From: Bacteroides sp.
GTDB taxonomy: Bacteria; Bacteroidota; Bacteroidia; Bacteroidales; Muribaculaceae
Assembly (NCBI GenBank): GCA_014802105.1
Contig: JAAVCX010000009.1
Coordinates: forward strand, 59,982 to 123,981
Direction: 5' to 3'
DNA length: 64,000 nt
Under the pieces are notes generated by a model. It was given only the letters and a program-made list of their open reading frames with translations. It was not told the DNA's origin and ran no database searches. The position numbers and the translations under genes were made by a program. Positions 60,643 to 64,000 of the stretch are shown here, piece after piece; position 1 is the first letter of the stretch, and the number at the start of each line of letters is the position of its first letter.

Positions 60643-60701
60643 GTAACAGCTATTGTAACAATTAATGTAACAGCAAATGTAACACAAAGAGGGTTGTAAC
60701 A
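60643..60701. promoter_or_regulatory. phased direct-repeat array of GTAACA (12-bp period) - probable regulator binding sites
   Basis: GTAACA at 60643, 60655, 60667, 60679 (exact 12-bp steps) and 60696; a further copy at 60568. Confidence 0.75.
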
Positions 60702-60908
60702 ATTCCGTAATATTTTTGTTTGGTTTGTAATATACTGAAAATTAGATACATATGTGTGAATGTTGTTTTAAATTACATTTCAGTTACAAATTTATGTCAA
60801 TAATATTAGGCCACCGTCAGTAATAGATGTAACTTTGAAATGTCAAAAGGAAACAACCCCACCTCACGACACTCAACTAAGTAAAAAATCTCTCTAAAAA
60901 AATATATT

Positions 60909-61412
60909 ATGGCAAGCAAGGAATTTGAAACTAAACTGATGGGTCTCCAGAGCAACCTGCTCAACTTCGCATACATGCTCACGTCTAACCGCGATAACGC
61001 ATACGACCTCCTTCAGGACACTACCCTCAAGGCGCTTGATAACGAGAGCAAGTATGTAGACAACACCAACTTCAAGGGATGGGTCTTCACCATCATGCGC
61101 AACATCTTTATCAACAACTACCGTCGCAACGTTCGCTCTGCAACTGTTGTTGATCAGACCGAAGATCTCTATCACCTCAACCTCAGCCAGGACTCAGGTT
61201 TCGCTACTCCCGAAGGTTCTTATGGCGCAGCTGAAATCACCGCAGCTATCAACGAGTTTTCCGACGAGTATCGCATACCTTTCTCGATGCACGTGGCCGG
61301 CTACAAATATGGCGAGATCGCCGAGAAGATGAACCTCCCCCTCGGCACGGTTAAGAGCCGTATCTTCTTCGCCCGCAAGAAGCTCCAGACTCGTTTCGCC
61401 GACTATCGCTAA
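60909..61412 (+). CDS. ECF-type sigma-70 family RNA polymerase sigma factor
   Basis: 'NLLNFAYMLTSNRDNAYDLLQDTTLKAL' region 2; 'YKYGEIAEKMNLPLGTVKSRIFFARKKL' region 4. Confidence 0.94.
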   Translation: MASKEFETKLMGLQSNLLNFAYMLTSNRDNAYDLLQDTTLKALDNESKYVDNTNFKGWVFTIMRNIFINNYRRNVRSATVVDQTEDLYHLNLSQDSGFATPEGSYGAAEITAAINEFSDEYRIPFSMHVAGYKYGEIAEKMNLPLGTVKSRIFFARKKLQTRFADYR

Positions 61413-61625
61413 GTTTCACTGACCTTGCCCCATAAATCACTCATACGGAATTTAAGCGCTGGCTCATCGGGCTTCAGATTCCGAAACGATTTTCCCAACC
61501 CGCGACGGGCCCGGATTCACAACGATAATGATTGGTTAAACTAAAGTTTCCAGGTAAACGATTAAAAGGTAAAGATTTAAAGATTGTTTTAGACAAATCG
61601 AACTGTCCGCTGATAAGGACATCGT

Positions 61626-61666
61626 CAAAATACCACCCGGCCAATTAAGGCGAGGGTGGTATTTTG
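61626..61666. terminator. 13-bp perfect hairpin terminator
   Basis: CAAAATACCACCC ... GGGTGGTATTTTG. Confidence 0.75.
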
Positions 61667-61759
61667 ATTTAGACCGCAAGGAAGCGACGAGAATGTCGCG
61701 TTGCGCTTCTTATTGGAAACTTTGGGGTAAACTTTCTAAAAAATAATCTCCGCAAATAC

Positions 61760-61790
61760 TTGCGGCTTTCAAAAAAAACTTATAACTTTG
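61760..61790 (+). promoter_or_regulatory. Bacteroidetes-type promoter of tRNA gene
   Basis: TTG 61760-61762 - N20 - TAACTTTG 61783-61790. Confidence 0.75.
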
Positions 61791-61839
61791 CAAACGGTTT
61801 GAGACCTCTAAGCTTTATAGCTTTTCAGAGACAAACTAC

Positions 61840-61913
61840 GGTCCTATAGCTCAGTTGGTTAGAGCAACAGACTCATAATCTGTGGGTCCTAGGTTCAAGC
61901 CCTAGTGGGACCA
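61840..61913 (+). tRNA. tRNA with CAT anticodon (Met, or Ile2 if lysidine-modified)
   Basis: GGTCCTATAGCTCAGTTGGTTAGAGCAACAGACTCATAATCTGTGGGTCCTAGGTTCAAGCCCTAGTGGGACCA; acceptor GGTCCTA/TGGGACC. Confidence 0.95.
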
Positions 61914-61932
61914 CTTAAACATCATTCAAAAT

Positions 61933-61974
61933 GCAACAAAGCCTTGATAATCAACATTATCGAGGCTTTGTTGC
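61933..61974 (+). terminator. hairpin terminator downstream of tRNA
   Basis: GCAACAAAGCCTTGATAAT ... ATTATCGAGGCTTTGTTGC. Confidence 0.75.
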
Positions 61975-62095
61975 GTTTACGGGGTTTATATATCGGAGAA
62001 GAATGATGAAGAATGTGGGTGTGCCATCCGTGGCCGACCCCTCCGTGGGGCTTCTCCTCGGCTATGATTGATTGAAAATAATTCTCAATTCACTA

Positions 62096-62452
62096 TTCTA
62101 TGACCGATTTTGAAAAATGGGTCATAGAACATCAATAGAATCCACTGTACTACTGGATTCCATAATAATGGAACTGCTCAGTTCCGGGAAGGCGAGTCTG
62201 TGATATGCCGACAAAGTATGAAGGCGGATTATCACTGTCTCGTCCCGTGGACTGCTGATAAACGGAGAGTGGCGCAACGGCTCTGAAAGAAATTGAAATG
62301 GAGAGGGCGTTAAGAGCACGGAGTGGTTGAAAGACTCAGGCAGGTACAGCGAAGCAACCTGCAAAAGCCGTCAGTCACGCGGTGTTTAGTCCTCCCTTAA
62401 ACTATGATGATGCGGTCTGTGATAGCGTAGCCTGCGGAACGTTACTGACGGC
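62096..62452. ncRNA. candidate structured non-coding RNA or degenerate intron-like element
   Basis: no credible ORF; nested hairpins TTCTATGACC/GGTCATAGAA, GGAACT-GCTC-AGTTCC, GCAGGT/ACCTGC, long-range GCCGTCAGT/ACTGACGGC. Confidence 0.4.
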
Positions 62453-62588
62453 ATCATTCATCAATTTAAGTGTTCACTTACGATTGTTATGCAATAGCCC
62501 TTGCTCCTCTCGGAGTTCGAGTTATGTGTCTCATTATAGGCTTGGTATCATAGATGTGTCGAATATTTTATCTAATTTTGCAGTCGAA

Positions 62589-64000
62589 ATGAAAGAAAAC
62601 AGTTTATACGACAAGAAGTCTTTAAGAGCAATTCATGGTCCGAAAGCCAACTTCAAGGAAATCGCCAAGGATTGTGTTGGATTTGCCAATGCACAGGGAG
62701 GCGTGATTGATTTCGGGATTGAGGATAATGAAGAATTGCCGTATGCCGATCAATGTATTCCTGAAGATTTGGATGTCAAACTGTTGAATGAAATAGCCGG
62801 TAAAACCGTGAATGTCTCGGCTTATGCCGAGGTTATTGCGGCAAATAATGGTGGTGAGTTTCTTCGTCTCTCAATTCATCGTAATGTTCATTCATTGGCT
62901 TCCACAAGCGACGGTCGCTATTATCTGCGTGTCGGCGACTCCTCAAAGCCGGTTTTGGGTGATGAGTTTTTCCGTCTGGCAGGAGAGAAAGATTCCACTA
63001 AGTGGGAGAACATCCGCTCGCAATATGATTGGCAGAAATCCGACAAGGATAAACTGTCTGACCTGCTACTAAGAATCAAGGAATCCGACCGAATTTCTAA
63101 TTTTGTTAAATCAAAGGAGACAAAAGAGATTCTTGACCATTTCGGTCTGACGAAGGAGGACAGTAATGAGATGACCAATCTTGGCGTGCTTTTTATCGGA
63201 ACACAATCCCAACGCGGTGCTCTGCTCAATTCGCCTATAATCCAGTGTATCAAATATGATGCTGATGGCGAGAAGGTGCAGAAGTATCTTTGGGATGATT
63301 ACACGATGAATCCCATTGAGATAATAGAAAGTGTATGGGAGCGAGTGCCGGATTGGAAAGAATCCACTGAGATTGCTGACGGTCTATACAGAAGAAATAT
63401 TCTTGCATACGATGAAAGGGTGATACGCGAACTGAGCGCTAACGCACTTGTGCATCGCTCATACGCAGTGGCTGGCGACATCTTCATCAATATTCATCCT
63501 GACAGAGTGGAATTTGTAAATCCCGGCCAGCTGCCTTTGGGTGTAACAGAGAACAATATACTCCACAAATCGATAAAGCGAAACGAGCGGATGGCAAATC
63601 TCTTTTTTTCGCTTCATCTGATGGAACGTGAGGGATCAGGCTACGATAAGATGTACGAAGTCCAGCTGACGAACGGCAAGCAAGTGCCAAGAGTCGAAGA
63701 GGGTGATGATTCGGTGACAGCCATTGTCGAACGACGGATTGTCAGTGAAGAGGCTATAAAGGTTATCAAACGAGCCTCCGAAAATTTCCCATTGAAGCAG
63801 AAGCACGTAATCTGTCTTGGCATGATAGCACAAGCCGGAAGTATCTCCGGTTCGGAACTGATTCGCCAACTTGAATTGAGAGATAATGTCGCCTTGCGTC
63901 CGTGGCTGCGTCCCCTTATCGAGATAGGGGTTGTAGAAACCAATGATGCAAAGACAAGAGGCGTTGAATATCGCGTCAATCCCCAACTACTGCGCGACAG
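62589..64000 (+). CDS. AlbA_2/Schlafen-like ATP-binding domain protein (RecG-like regulator family), truncated by window end
   Basis: open frame to window end: MKENSLYDKKSLRAIHGPKANFKEIAKDCVGFANAQGGVIDFGIEDN...; 'RVIRELSANALVHRSYAVAGDIFINIHPDRVEFVNPG', 'REGSGYDKMYE'. Confidence 0.85.
   Translation, partial: MKENSLYDKKSLRAIHGPKANFKEIAKDCVGFANAQGGVIDFGIEDNEELPYADQCIPEDLDVKLLNEIAGKTVNVSAYAEVIAANNGGEFLRLSIHRNVHSLASTSDGRYYLRVGDSSKPVLGDEFFRLAGEKDSTKWENIRSQYDWQKSDKDKLSDLLLRIKESDRISNFVKSKETKEILDHFGLTKEDSNEMTNLGVLFIGTQSQRGALLNSPIIQCIKYDADGEKVQKYLWDDYTMNPIEIIESVWERVPDWKESTEIADGLYRRNILAYDERVIRELSANALVHRSYAVAGDIFINIHPDRVEFVNPGQLPLGVTENNILHKSIKRNERMANLFFSLHLMEREGSGYDKMYEVQLTNGKQVPRVEEGDDSVTAIVERRIVSEEAIKVIKRASENFPLKQKHVICLGMIAQAGSISGSELIRQLELRDNVALRPWLRPLIEIGVVETNDAKTRGVEYRVNPQLLRD

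Noticed and set aside
60643-60701. Possible CRISPR array
   Set aside because: Repeat unit is only about 6-8 bp with 12-bp spacing, far too short for CRISPR repeat-spacer structure; better explained as regulator sites.
61840-61974. Duplicated tRNA 3' end (att site) downstream of tRNA-CAT within the window
   Set aside because: No second copy of 'cctagtgggacca' found downstream before 64 kb; cannot support an island from this window alone.
62122-62364. 80-aa minus-strand ORF in the hairpin-rich region
   Set aside because: No recognisable domain, low-complexity Ser/Pro/Leu content, and overlap with nested hairpins; more likely spurious than coding.

Overview
The window is a 64 kb chromosomal segment of a Bacteroidales bacterium. 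Family signatures and the TTTG-N19-21-TAnnTTTG promoters suggest Muribaculaceae-like, but this is inferred, not searched. Most of it is ordinary core genome: an O-acylation/SGNH cluster, ftsY-rimO, a nearly complete eight-gene arginine operon of the N-acyl-citrulline type, ftsH-rsfS, queA-truB-uppP-ftsX, ackA-pta, and GH97, GH31 and GH13 enzymes. Two tRNAs are visible: Leu-CAG on the minus strand and Met/Ile2-CAT on the plus strand. The accessory-looking part is about 44.7-55.5 kb. It holds a fimbrillin / fimbrillin-LRR-BACON-M64 peptidase / fimbrillin operon. An intrinsic terminator follows, then a compact five-gene operon encoding an NTF2-like protein, a secreted PEGA-like protein, a BspA-like LRR lipoprotein, a Hanks-type Ser/Thr kinase and an 'STLKRLWGY'-type putative regulator. 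This kinase-surface module is my best candidate for an undescribed system. Other notable signals are a strictly 12-bp-phased GTAACA repeat array between an efflux operon and an ECF sigma gene, an AT-rich mosaic LRR insert inside the M64 gene, and a low-GC two-gene unit next to tRNA-Leu. There are also several intergenic palindromes (two of one family), an ORF-less, hairpin-rich stretch downstream of tRNA-Met, and an Ala at the specificity position of the ornithine transcarbamylase homologue. All family calls come from reading motifs, with no database search.
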